A DNA stretch of 64,000 nt from the NCBI RefSeq assembly GCF_001718315.1, contig NZ_CP013362.1, positions 2,418,001 through 2,482,000 on the forward strand, written 5' to 3'. The notes below the pieces were generated by a model. The model had not been told where the DNA came from. It worked only from the letters and a program-made list of their open reading frames with translations, and made no database searches. Position 1 is the stretch's first letter; each line of letters starts with the position of its first letter. The position numbers and the translations under genes are program-made. Positions 47,778 through 56,516 of the stretch are shown one piece after another. This DNA comes from Burkholderia diffusa (lineage in GTDB: Bacteria; Pseudomonadota; Gammaproteobacteria; Burkholderiales; Burkholderiaceae).

Positions 47778-48385
47778 CACGCCGCTCCACGCGGGCCGAC
47801 CGATCGCGGCCCGTCGCCGTGCGCATCGAGATGGCGCCACAGCGCGGGCAGCATGCACTCGGTGACCATCAGCGGCTTGCCATGGCGCTGGAACACCGAG
47901 CGCCGCGCGGCGAACGCATGCGGCGCCCGCGCACCCTGCAACGCATGGCTTGCGAGCGCGTACAGCGGATGGCCGGCGATCACGCGCCGGCTGACGAGCG
48001 TGGAACGCGCGACCTGCGGATCGCTGTACAGCAGCTCCGCGAGCGGTCGCGTGCGCAACCGCCGCATTGCCTGCCACACGCCCTTGCTGGCCGCGAGCGG
48101 CGCGATGCTGTGCGCGGCGACGTACGGCATGCCGTCGACCGACAGGATCACCTCGCGCACCCACATCGGCGCGCGCGGCGAACTGTCGAGCGCGTCCGGT
48201 TCGTCGAACCACGGACAGTCGACGGCCTCGCGCGTCACGCGCACGCTCACGCTGCCGAGCCGCGCCAGATGCGCCGTCAGCGAACCGCCGCGCGTCAGCC
48301 AGTCGCGCTGATCGAGCGTGCAGCCGGGCCGGGGCGTTTCGCGCCAGCCCGCCCGCGCGCCGTCGAATCGCATCCGTGCGTTCAC
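47777..48385 (-). CDS. ubiC: Chorismate lyase
   Basis: A 202-residue UbiC-type lyase that splits chorismate into 4-hydroxybenzoate and pyruvate, the first step of ubiquinone synthesis. Family features: [41 protein letters not shown] and the C-terminal [23 protein letters not shown] with the conserved Glu. The GTG start at 48385 overlaps the htpG stop (GTGA); an ATG four codons in (48373) is an alternative. Tight overlaps on both sides indicate an operon htpG-ubiC-glycosylase. Confidence 0.85.
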   Translation of the reverse strand: MNARMRFDGARAGWRETPRPGCTLDQRDWLTRGGSLTAHLARLGSVSVRVTREAVDCPWFDEPDALDSSPRAPMWVREVILSVDGMPYVAAHSIAPLAASKGVWQAMRRLRTRPLAELLYSDPQVARSTLVSRRVIAGHPLYALASHALQGARAPHAFAARRSVFQRHGKPLMVTECMLPALWRHLDAHGDGPRSVGPRGAA

Positions 48386-50280
48386 GCCGAGCGCGACAGC
48401 AGCAGCGCGTTGGTCCGCTTCACGAAGCTCGCCGGATCGTCGAGCATCCCGCCTTCGGCCAGCAACGCCTGGTCGAACAGCAGGTGGCACCAGTCGCCGA
48501 AATCGGCGCTGTCGGCGTTCAGCTGCTTCACGAGCGCGTGCTCCGGGTTGATCTCGAGGATCGGCTGCATCGCCGGCGCGTGCTGGCCGGCCGCCTTCAG
48601 CATCCGCTGCAGGTAGCCGCTCATGTCGTTGTCGTCCGCGACGAGGCACGACGGCGAATCGGTCAGGCGGAACGTGACGCGCACTTCCTTCACCTTGTCG
48701 CCGAGCGCTTCCTTCATCTTTTCGACGACCGGCTTGATCGCCTCGCCCGCCTGCTCCTGCGCCTTCTTTTCCTCGTCGTTGAGCTCGCCGAGGTCGAGAT
48801 CGCCGCGGGCCACGCTCGCGAGCGGCTTGCCGTCGAATTCATGCAGGAACGACAACATCCATTCGTCGACGCGGTCGGTCAGCAGCAGCACCTCGACGCC
48901 CTTCTTGCGGAACACTTCCAGGTGCGGGCTGTTCTTCGCGGCCTGCCACGTATCGGCGGTCACGTAATAGATCTTGCTCTGCTCGGGCTTCATGCGCGAC
49001 ACGTAGTCGGCGAGCGACACGTCCTGCGCGTCGGTGTCGCCGTGCGTCGATGCGAAGCGCAGCAGCTTCGCGATACGCTCGCGGTTCGCGTGATCCTCGC
49101 CCAGGCCTTCCTTCAGCACCTGGCCGAACGCGCTCCAGAACGTCTTGTACTTCTCCTTGCCGGCGTCCTCTTCCGCGTTCGCGAGCTCCTCGAGCATCGA
49201 CAGCGCGCGCTTCGTCACGCCCTCGCGGATCGCCTTCACGTCGCGGCTTTCCTGCAGGATTTCACGCGACACGTTCAGCGGCAGGTCGGCCGAATCGACG
49301 ACGCCCTTCACGAAGCGCAGGTATTGCGGCAGCAGCTGCTCGGCGTCGTCCATGATGAACACGCGCTTCACGTACAGCTTCAGGCCGCCGCGGTAATCGC
49401 GGTTCCACAGGTCGAACGGCGCATGCGCCGGCACGAACAGCAGCTGCGTGTATTCGCTGCGGCCCTCGACGCGGTTGTGCGTCCACGTAAGCGGATCCTG
49501 ATGGTCGTGCGCGATGTGCTGGTAGAACTGCGTGTACTGCTCGTCGGTGACGTCGCTCTTCGAACGCGTCCAGAGCGCGCTCGCCTGGTTGACGGTCTCG
49601 TCCTCGTCCTTGAGGACCATCTCGCCCTTTTCCTGGTCCCACTCTTCCTTGCGCATCAGGATCGGCAGCGCGATGTGATCGGAATACTTCTGGATGATCG
49701 ACTTCAGGCGGTGCGACGACAGCAGTTCGTCCTCGCCTTCGCGCAGGTGCAGCGTGATGGTCGTGCCGCGCTGCGCACGCTCGATCGCGTCGATCGTGAA
49801 ATCGCCCTCGCCCGCGCTTTCCCAGCGCACGGCTTCATTCGCCGGCAGCCCGGCGCGGCGCGTCTCGACGGTGATCTTCTCCGCGACGATGAAACCCGAG
49901 TAGAAACCGACGCCAAACTGGCCGATCAGCGCCGCATCCTTCTGCTGGTCGCCGGACAGCTTCGTGAAGAATTCCTTGGTGCCCGAACGCGCGATCGTGC
50001 CGAGGTTCGCGATCGCCTCGTCGCGGCTCATGCCGATGCCGTTGTCGTCGATCGTGATCGTGCGCGCGGCCTTGTCGAAACCGATGCGAATGCGCAGGTT
50101 CGGATCGCTCTCGTACAGCGCGTTGTCCGCGAGCGCTTCGAAACGCAGCTTGTCGGCCGCGTCGGACGCGTTCGACACCAGTTCGCGCAGGAAGATTTCC
50201 TTGTTGCTGTAAAGCGAATGAATCATCAGGTGGAGGAGTTGCTTGACCTCTGCCTGAAAGCTCATCGTTTCGTGTGCCAT
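48382..50280 (-). CDS. htpG: Molecular chaperone HtpG (Hsp90)
   Basis: A 632-residue bacterial Hsp90. The N-terminal ATP domain has [30 protein letters not shown] and [11 protein letters not shown]. The middle and dimerisation domains are full length and there is no C-terminal MEEVD, as expected. It refolds or holds client proteins under stress using ATP. The start is at 50280, 73 bases after the transcription start implied by a sigma-32 promoter. Its last codons overlap the ubiC start. Confidence 0.96.
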   Translation of the reverse strand: MAHETMSFQAEVKQLLHLMIHSLYSNKEIFLRELVSNASDAADKLRFEALADNALYESDPNLRIRIGFDKAARTITIDDNGIGMSRDEAIANLGTIARSGTKEFFTKLSGDQQKDAALIGQFGVGFYSGFIVAEKITVETRRAGLPANEAVRWESAGEGDFTIDAIERAQRGTTITLHLREGEDELLSSHRLKSIIQKYSDHIALPILMRKEEWDQEKGEMVLKDEDETVNQASALWTRSKSDVTDEQYTQFYQHIAHDHQDPLTWTHNRVEGRSEYTQLLFVPAHAPFDLWNRDYRGGLKLYVKRVFIMDDAEQLLPQYLRFVKGVVDSADLPLNVSREILQESRDVKAIREGVTKRALSMLEELANAEEDAGKEKYKTFWSAFGQVLKEGLGEDHANRERIAKLLRFASTHGDTDAQDVSLADYVSRMKPEQSKIYYVTADTWQAAKNSPHLEVFRKKGVEVLLLTDRVDEWMLSFLHEFDGKPLASVARGDLDLGELNDEEKKAQEQAGEAIKPVVEKMKEALGDKVKEVRVTFRLTDSPSCLVADDNDMSGYLQRMLKAAGQHAPAMQPILEINPEHALVKQLNADSADFGDWCHLLFDQALLAEGGMLDDPASFVKRTNALLLSRSA

Positions 50281-50359
50281 GGATGCTGTTTCCTCTTACT
50301 TGAATGGTGTAACCCCCGACATCCCGGCGCACGATGCCGGGCCAGACGGGTGTTGCCGC

Positions 50360-50388
50360 AATCTGGGGGCGGGCGGCGGGATTTCAAG
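50360..50388 (-). promoter_or_regulatory. Sigma-32 heat-shock promoter of htpG
   Basis: On the minus strand CTTGAAA (-35, exact) and CCCCAGATT (-10, close to CCCCATNTA) are separated by 13 bases, upstream of htpG. Spacing and both boxes fit RpoH promoters. Confidence 0.78.
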
Positions 50389-50539
50389 GGCCCGGCTGTG
50401 CGCTTCGGTGCTCTGTCCGGCGCACTCGCGATACCGATCGTGGATGCGCGCTGTTCACGGGCGAAATTCGGACCGATCCAATGTTCCGGCCGCTTTCAAT
50501 TCGCTGAAATGACGTATCGCTTCCCGAATCGAGAACGAA

Positions 50540-50997
50540 ATGATTCCTTGCAGCTTCGAACTCAATGACCGGTCCATCAGCCACTTCCGGCTCCGCGGCC
50601 TCGAATTGCCCGCGTTTTCAGGACTTCCCCTTACGTCAATGCTCGGACGGCCGCCTGCGTTGCAGAACTCGGCCCGATCCCGCCTGGAAAATACTACGTT
50701 GTCGACCGACGATCGGGAGGAAGGCTCGGATGGTTGCATGATCGTGTCGGCGGAAAATCGGAATGGTTCGCGCTATATGCGGCCGATGGCTCGATTGACG
50801 ACGCCACACTGTGCGACGACGTGCAACGAGGCCAGTTCCGCCTGCATCCGCGTGGTATTCGCGGAATCAGCCGTGGATGTATCGTGATCGACAGTCAAAG
50901 CGACTTCCGGCGTTTGCGGGAGCTCCTGCTCGATAACGGCCTGCATCCCATACCCGGAAGCATGCTGCGCGCATACGGAATGGTGACAGTGCGGTGA
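50540..50997 (+). pseudogene. DUF2778 (Tlde1-like) peptidoglycan-targeting effector, frameshifted
   Basis: Two reading frames join into one DUF2778-like protein of about 152 residues. Frame one starts at 50540 (MIPCSFELN ... LPAFSG). Frame two takes over near 50624-50626 and reads SPYVNARTAACVAELGPIPPGKYYVVDR, then SEWFALYAADGSIDD, FRLHP and GISRGCIVI. Adding one T to the CTTCCCC run restores a single frame. The family active-site His (50845-50847) and Cys (50878-50880), spaced as in H-x10-C, are intact. Such proteins are LD-transpeptidase-like amidases, often type VI effectors. Composition is visibly less GC-rich than flanking genes. The next gene overlaps its stop. Could be a true pseudogene or a sequencing error. 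Confidence 0.75.
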
Positions 50998-51269
50998 AGC
51001 GGCTAGTCCAAATCTGCATGGTCATTGGCTGGATTTCCTCCATATCGCTTGCACTGACCTATTGGTGGATTCGTCATCCCGACCTTGCCCCTGCTCCGCC
51101 GCTCGCGTTCTCGCTGTGGCTGGACCGCCTTTTCTCCGCACATGATTGCGAGTCTTCAGCGAATGTCGACATCTACTACGCATTTGTCGTGTCGGTGCTG
51201 GTGGCAAGCCTTCTTACGTTCGTCTGCTGCCGGATATTCGGGCGGATCAATCGATCCCGTCTCGAATGA
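50994..51269 (+). CDS. Small membrane protein, candidate immunity partner of the DUF2778 gene
   Basis: A 91-residue protein with two hydrophobic helices (about 5-24 and 60-83) separated by a polar loop of about 35 residues that would face the periplasm. GTG start overlapping the upstream TGA (GTGA). Codon use is more AT-rich than in neighbouring genes. Two-helix periplasmic-facing proteins encoded directly behind DUF2778 effectors fit an immunity role, but I recognise no named family. Confidence 0.6.
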   Translation: MKRLVQICMVIGWISSISLALTYWWIRHPDLAPAPPLAFSLWLDRLFSAHDCESSANVDIYYAFVVSVLVASLLTFVCCRIFGRINRSRLE

Positions 51270-51322
51270 CATCGTCGACTCCGCGCCTCGTGCGCCGGAC
51301 GACGAAGCGCGACGCGCCGCCG

Positions 51323-52783
51323 TCACGACGCGCGCCGCGCCGCCGACTCGATATAGCGCGCGAGAAACCCCGGCAACGCCGGATCCCCGCAGTTCGCGAC
51401 GTTGAAGCGCGTCCACGTCGACGACGACTGCTGCGGCGAGAACAGGCTCCCCGGCGTCAGCAGAAACCCTTCCTCGTGCGCGGCGGCCGCGAGCGCGTCC
51501 GAATCGACGCCCGTGTCGGCCCACAGGAACATCCCCGCCGCCGGCATCGTGAAGAGCCGCAACCCGGTACGCTCGAGCATCCGCGCGGTCTTGTCGCGCA
51601 CGCCGTCGAGCCGCGCGCGCAGCCGCTCGACGTGGCGCCGGTAATGTCCCTCGGTCAGGATCTTGTACAACACGCGCTCGTTGAGCTCCGGCGTCGTCAT
51701 CCCGACCAGCATCTTCTGGTCGGTGACCGCCTTCGCGATCTCCGGCGCGCAGGCGACATAGCCGACCCGCAAATTCGCCGCGAGCGTCTTCGAATAGCTG
51801 CCCAGGTAGATCACGCGCTTCAGCTGGTCGAGGCTCGCGAGGCGCGTGGCCGGATAGCTCGGCGGGCACAGGTCGCCGTACACGTCGTCCTCGACGACGA
51901 GGAAGTCGTACGCCTCGGCAAGCTTCAGGATCCGGAACGCCTGCGCGGCCGACAGCGACGTGCCGGTCGGGTTCTGCAGCACCGAATTGATCACGAGCAT
52001 CTTCGGCCGCCACATCTGCACGAGCGTTTCCAGCGCGTCGAGATCGGGGCCGTCTGGCGTATAGGGCATGCCGACCAGTTGCGCGCCCTGCGACGCGAAG
52101 CGGCCGAACATCTGGAACCACGCGGGATCGCCCACGATCACCGCATCGCCGGGCCGCACGTAGATCCGCGAGATCAGATCGATCGCCTGCGTGATGCCTG
52201 ACACCAGCACGAGCTGCTCGGGCTTCGCGCCGATCTCGACTTCCGCGAGCCGCGTCTGCAATTGCTGGCGCAGCGGCAGGAAACCCTGCGCGGTGCCGAA
52301 ACCGAGCATCTGCGCGCCGGACTGGCGCCCGAGCGCGCGCAGCGCGCCGGTGATCAGCTCGCCGTCGAGCCAACGGCCCGGCAGGTACCCTAGGCCCGGC
52401 CCTTTTTCCGGGCTGACGGTGTGCAGCATGTTGCGCAGCAGCCAGACGACGTCGATCGTGTTGTGCACCGGCGCGGCCTCGGCCACGCGCACCACGTTGT
52501 CGGCGGGCTGCGGGCCGGCGGCGGTGCGCTCACGCACATAGAAGCCCGAGCCGCGCCGCGAGTCGAGGTAGCCCTGCGCGACGAGCCGTTCGTACGCTTC
52601 CACCACGGTAAAGCGCGACACGCTCTTGTCGAGCGCGAGCTTGCGGATCGACGGCATGCGCATGCCGGGCCGGAATACGCGTTCATCGATGCGGCGCCGC
52701 GCCCACTGGACGAGCTGGTCGACGAGCGTGAGCGTAGCCGTATCGTGCGGCGCGGGAATCTGGGCGAGTGGGACGGTGGACAT
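51323..52783 (-). CDS. MocR-family (GntR-aminotransferase) transcriptional regulator
   Basis: A 486-residue fusion: N-terminal GntR winged helix (about 20-85; MPSIRKLALDKSVSRFTVVEAYERLVAQGYL) joined by a linker to a fold-type I aminotransferase domain (about 150-470). The PLP-binding Lys lies in YLGSYSKTLAANLRVGY. Such proteins use PLP as sensor and repress or activate nearby genes. It is divergent from the VOC-EamA pair over 231 bases that contain direct repeats. The ATG at 52783 begins the family N-terminus. Confidence 0.9.
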   Translation of the reverse strand: MSTVPLAQIPAPHDTATLTLVDQLVQWARRRIDERVFRPGMRMPSIRKLALDKSVSRFTVVEAYERLVAQGYLDSRRGSGFYVRERTAAGPQPADNVVRVAEAAPVHNTIDVVWLLRNMLHTVSPEKGPGLGYLPGRWLDGELITGALRALGRQSGAQMLGFGTAQGFLPLRQQLQTRLAEVEIGAKPEQLVLVSGITQAIDLISRIYVRPGDAVIVGDPAWFQMFGRFASQGAQLVGMPYTPDGPDLDALETLVQMWRPKMLVINSVLQNPTGTSLSAAQAFRILKLAEAYDFLVVEDDVYGDLCPPSYPATRLASLDQLKRVIYLGSYSKTLAANLRVGYVACAPEIAKAVTDQKMLVGMTTPELNERVLYKILTEGHYRRHVERLRARLDGVRDKTARMLERTGLRLFTMPAAGMFLWADTGVDSDALAAAAHEEGFLLTPGSLFSPQQSSSTWTRFNVANCGDPALPGFLARYIESAARRAS

Positions 52784-52798
52784 GGGCGGCGGCTCTCC

Positions 52799-52843
52799 AA
52801 CTGTACCGAAGGCTATCGCGTGGATTGTACCGTTACTGTGCCG
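52799..52843. promoter_or_regulatory. Direct repeats upstream of the MocR gene, candidate operator
   Basis: AACTGTACCG (52799-52808), GATTGTACCG (52823-52832) and TACTGTGCCG (52834-52843) are three like-oriented copies of an NNYTGTRCCG core, close to the MocR start. MocR regulators usually bind direct repeats. Confidence 0.45.
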
Positions 52844-53014
52844 GTGCCGACGATTACAGTTCTTCGGAATGGCGATCGTGCGGCTGCCGGCGCGGCCTTG
52901 CCGCACGCGGCGCCGCGTCGCCCCACCCATATCGCGGCCCGGGCGCCGGCCGGCTCCGTACCGTCCGGCGCATCGCCCGCCCACCATGACACTTTCGCTT
53001 CCCGACCGACGTTC

Positions 53015-53707
53015 ATGCCAGCCCGCTCCCTGACCCTCGACCATCTCGTGATTGCCGCGCGCACGCTCGACGAAGGCGTGCGCCATATCGCCGCGTCGCT
53101 CGGCATCGAACCGGCCGGCGGCGGACGCCATCCGCTGATGCGCACCCATAACGCGCTGTTCGGCGCGTGGGGCGGGCTGTACCTCGAAGTGATCGCGATC
53201 GATCCCGACGCGCCCGCCACGGGCGACGATGCCACGCCGCCGCGCGCGCGGCTGTTCAGCCTCGACGATCCGGCGATGCATGCAAGGCTCGCGCAGGGAC
53301 CGTTTCTCGCACACTGGGTCGCACGCGTCGATCGGCCGCGCCAGCTCGCGATGTGGCAAAGCCAGTATCCGGCGCGCATCGCGCCGGTCGTCGCGATGCG
53401 GCGCGGCGACCTGAGCTGGGGCCTTACGGTACCCGACGACGGCGCGTTCCCCGCGTGGCAAGGCGCGGGCGACGGCCTCGTGCCGTCGCTGATCCAGTGG
53501 GACAGCCCGCGCCATCCGGCCGAATCGCTGCCGAACGACGGCGTCGCGCTCAAGGCGCTCAAGGGCGTCCACCCGCGTGCGGACGTCATCCGCGAGCAGC
53601 TCGACTGGCTCGGCGCCGGCCATCTGCTCGACCTCGACAGCGGCGACGGCCCGCCGGCGCTCGTCGCCGAATTCGAAACCCCGCAGGGCGCGCGCACGCT
53701 GCGCTGA
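53015..53707 (+). CDS. Glyoxalase-like (VOC) protein
   Basis: A 230-residue glyoxalase-like-domain protein opening LTLDHLVIAARTLDEGVRHIAASLGIEPAGGGRHPLMRTHN. The His in the first strand and the Glu of YLEVIAID occupy positions where glyoxalase-type metal ligands sit. Function unknown. An EamA gene starts 53 bases downstream and MocR is divergent, so it may belong to the MocR regulon. Confidence 0.78.
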   Translation: MPARSLTLDHLVIAARTLDEGVRHIAASLGIEPAGGGRHPLMRTHNALFGAWGGLYLEVIAIDPDAPATGDDATPPRARLFSLDDPAMHARLAQGPFLAHWVARVDRPRQLAMWQSQYPARIAPVVAMRRGDLSWGLTVPDDGAFPAWQGAGDGLVPSLIQWDSPRHPAESLPNDGVALKALKGVHPRADVIREQLDWLGAGHLLDLDSGDGPPALVAEFETPQGARTLR

Positions 53708-53760
53708 ACGCCCCTGCCGCCCTCGATACCGAAACCCCGCAATACGGAGACACCCCATTC

Positions 53761-54669
53761 ATGAATTCGCGCGAAACCCGCGGCATGCTGCTCGGCCTCA
53801 TCGGCGTGATGATCTTCAGCCTCACGCTGCCGATGACGCGTATCGTCGTCTCCGAGCTCAATCCGCTGCTGAATGGGCTCGGTCGCGCGCTCGCCGCATC
53901 GGTGCCGGCCGGCCTGCTGCTGTGGTGGCGGCGCGAACGGCTGCCGACCCGCGCGCAGCTGAAAAGCCTCGCGATCGTGTCGGCCGGCGTGATCATCGCG
54001 TATCCGGTGTTCTCCGCCTGGGCGATGAAAACCGTCCCGGCCTCGCACGGCGCGGTCGTGAACGGGCTGCAGCCGCTGTTCGTCGCGCTGTACGCGGCGT
54101 GGCTGTCGCATGAACGGCCGTCGAAGGCGTTCTGGGCCAGCGCGCTGGCGGGCAGTGCGCTCGTGATCGCGTTCGCGCTGCGCGACGGCGGCGGCACGGT
54201 GCAGGCCGGCGACGCGCTGATGCTCGTCGCGGTCGGCATCGGCGCGCTCGGCTACGCGGAAGGCGCGCGCCTCGCCCGCCAGATCGGCGGCTGGCAGGTG
54301 ATCTGCTGGGCGCTCGTCGTATCCGCGCCGTTCCTCGTGTTGCCGGTCGGCTGGCTCGCATGGACGCAGCACGTCGCGCACCCCGCCCCGCTCGCGCTGC
54401 GCACGTGGCTCGCATTCGGCTACGTGACCCTTTTTTCGCAATTCATCGGTTTTTTTGCGTGGTACGCCGGGCTCGCCATGGGCGGCATCGCGCGCGTCGG
54501 TCAGGTGCAGCTGCTGCAGATCTTCTTCACGATCGCCTTTTCCGCGCTGCTGTTCGGCGAGACGGTGACGCCGTCGACGTGGCTGTTCGCGGCCGCCGTG
54601 ATCGCGACCGTGATGCTCGGCCGGCGCTCGGCGGTGGCCACCGCCCCGCGTCCCGCTCGCGCCGGCTGA
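53761..54669 (+). CDS. EamA-type (DMT) exporter
   Basis: A 302-residue protein with ten transmembrane helices in two EamA repeats; the second ends in GQVQLLQIFFTIAFSALLFGETVTPSTWLFAAAVIATVML. It is likely an amino-acid or metabolite exporter or importer. It sits between a VOC gene and an aminotransferase-RidA-PhzF run and faces away from MocR, so it may move a compound handled by those enzymes. Confidence 0.87.
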   Translation: MNSRETRGMLLGLIGVMIFSLTLPMTRIVVSELNPLLNGLGRALAASVPAGLLLWWRRERLPTRAQLKSLAIVSAGVIIAYPVFSAWAMKTVPASHGAVVNGLQPLFVALYAAWLSHERPSKAFWASALAGSALVIAFALRDGGGTVQAGDALMLVAVGIGALGYAEGARLARQIGGWQVICWALVVSAPFLVLPVGWLAWTQHVAHPAPLALRTWLAFGYVTLFSQFIGFFAWYAGLAMGGIARVGQVQLLQIFFTIAFSALLFGETVTPSTWLFAAAVIATVMLGRRSAVATAPRPARAG

Positions 54670-54821
54670 TGAGGTGCGCCATAATGTCCGTTTTGCCTGA
54701 ACGGTTTTGCCCACCCGGCCGCGACGGCCCGATCGCGCTCCCGCAAGCCTACCCGGCCGCGTCGACGCGATCAGCCCGATCGACCTTTCTTGATTGACCA
54801 CGATATCCGAACGAGGAGACT

Positions 54822-56003
54822 ATGAATCCGAGCGACCTGCACCCGCCGCACTGGCAGCTTTCCGAACGCGCCCGCAAGCTGACGAGCTCTGCGATCCGCG
54901 AGATCCTGAAGGTCACGGAACGCCCCGAGGTCATCTCGTTCGCAGGCGGCCTGCCCGCTCCCGCGACGTTCCCGGCCGAACGCATGCGCGCCGCGGCCGA
55001 CCGCGTGCTGCGCGATGCACCCGCCGCCGCACTCCAGTACAGCGCGACCGAAGGCTACCTGCCGCTGCGTGAATGGATCGCCGAGCGTTACAGCGTGCGC
55101 GTGTCGCAGGTGCTGATCACGACCGGCTCGCAGCAGGCGCTCGACCTGCTCGGCAAGGCGCTGATCGATCCGGACAGCCCGATCCTCGTGGAAACCCCGA
55201 CCTACCTCGGCGCGCTGCAGTCGTTCTCGCTGTACGAGCCGCGCTATGTGCAGGTGCCGACCGACGAGCAGGGCCTGCTGCCCGAAGGCCTCACGCCCGA
55301 CCTGACGCAAGGCGCACGCCTGCTGTACGCACAGCCGAACTTCCAGAACCCGACCGGTCGCCGCCTGCCCGTCGAGCGCCGCCGCGCGCTCGCCGCGTTC
55401 GCGCAGTCGAGCCCGTTCCCGGTGCTGGAAGACGACCCGTACGGCGCGCTGAACTACCAGGGCGAGCCGCTACCGACGATGCTGTCGATGGCGCCCGACC
55501 ATATCGTGCACCTCGGCACGTTTTCGAAGGTGCTCGCGCCGGGCCTGCGGATCGGCTACATCATTGCCCCCGAGGAACTCCACTTCAAGCTCGTGCAGGC
55601 CAAGCAGGCCACGGACCTGCACACGCCGACGCTCACGCAGCGCATCGCGCACGAAGTGATCAAGGACGGCTTCCTCGATGAGCACATCCCGACGATCCGC
55701 CAGCTGTACGGCGCGCAATGCGAAGCGATGCTCGCGTCGCTCGCCCGCCACATGCCGGAAGGCGTCACGTGGAACCGGCCGGACGGCGGCATGTTCATCT
55801 GGGTGAATCTGCCCGCGCAGATCGACAGCATGAAGCTGCTCGAGGCCGCGGTCGCCAACCACGTCGCCTTCGTGCCGGGTGCGCCGTTCTTCGCGAACGA
55901 CCCGCAGCAGAACACGCTGCGCCTGTCGTTCGTGACGGTGCCGCCGGAGAAGATCGAGGAAGGCGTCGCTCGCCTCGGCAAGCTGCTGCGCGAACGTCTC
56001 TGA
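54822..56003 (+). CDS. PLP-dependent aminotransferase (fold type I, LysN/2-aminoadipate-like)
   Basis: A 393-residue aminotransferase without a DNA-binding domain. It has SATEGYLPLREWIAERY, TTGSQQALDLLGKAL, PNFQNPTGR and the PLP Lys in LGTFSKVLAPGLRIGYI. It resembles 2-aminoadipate/valine-pyruvate class enzymes. RidA and PhzF follow in the same direction, with gaps of 41 and 13 bases. RidA commonly clears reactive enamine/imine intermediates made by such PLP enzymes. Substrate not readable. Confidence 0.87.
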   Translation: MNPSDLHPPHWQLSERARKLTSSAIREILKVTERPEVISFAGGLPAPATFPAERMRAAADRVLRDAPAAALQYSATEGYLPLREWIAERYSVRVSQVLITTGSQQALDLLGKALIDPDSPILVETPTYLGALQSFSLYEPRYVQVPTDEQGLLPEGLTPDLTQGARLLYAQPNFQNPTGRRLPVERRRALAAFAQSSPFPVLEDDPYGALNYQGEPLPTMLSMAPDHIVHLGTFSKVLAPGLRIGYIIAPEELHFKLVQAKQATDLHTPTLTQRIAHEVIKDGFLDEHIPTIRQLYGAQCEAMLASLARHMPEGVTWNRPDGGMFIWVNLPAQIDSMKLLEAAVANHVAFVPGAPFFANDPQQNTLRLSFVTVPPEKIEEGVARLGKLLRERL

Positions 56004-56044
56004 TCCCTTTTTCCTGTCACGACTCTCAACGAGGAATCGAACAC

Positions 56045-56503
56045 ATGGCTAACGTCTACGACAAACTGAAGTCGCTCGGCATCGAACTCCCGACCGCCGG
56101 CGCACCGGCCGCCGCCTACGTGATGAGCGCGCAAAGCGGCAACACGGTCTACCTGTCGGGCCACATCGCGAAGAAGGACGGCAAGGTCTGGGCCGGCAAG
56201 CTGGGCGCCGACCTGAAGACGGAAGACGGCAAGGCGGCCGCGCGCTCGATCGCGATCGACCTGCTCGCGACGCTGCACGCACACACCGGCGACCTGAACA
56301 AGGTCACGCGCATCGTGAAGCTGATGAGCCTCGTCAACTCGACGCTCGACTTCACCGAACAGCACATCGTGACGAACGGTGCGTCGGAGCTGATCGCCGA
56401 AGTGTTCGGCGACGCGGGCAAGCACGCGCGTTCGGCGTTCGGTGTCGCGCAGATTCCGCTCGGCGCGTGCGTCGAGATCGAACTGATCGCCGAAGTCGCG
56501 TAA
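56045..56503 (+). CDS. RidA-family (YjgF/UK114) protein
   Basis: A 152-residue protein with the RidA fold (SGNTVYLSGHIAKKDGK ... LGACVEIELIAEVA). The conserved Arg lies in HARSAFGVAQIPLGACVEIE, which holds imine substrates in enamine/imine deaminases. It is of the longer YjgH-like kind. It lies just after a PLP aminotransferase, so it probably hydrolyses a 2-imino acid from it. AACGAGGAAT precedes the ATG. Confidence 0.88.
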   Translation: MANVYDKLKSLGIELPTAGAPAAAYVMSAQSGNTVYLSGHIAKKDGKVWAGKLGADLKTEDGKAAARSIAIDLLATLHAHTGDLNKVTRIVKLMSLVNSTLDFTEQHIVTNGASELIAEVFGDAGKHARSAFGVAQIPLGACVEIELIAEVA

Positions 56504-56516
56504 CGGGCGCATCGAG

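Noticed and set aside
48067..50568. 833-codon plus-strand frame over htpG and ubiC
   Set aside because: Same kind of antisense shadow; htpG and ubiC are unmistakable.
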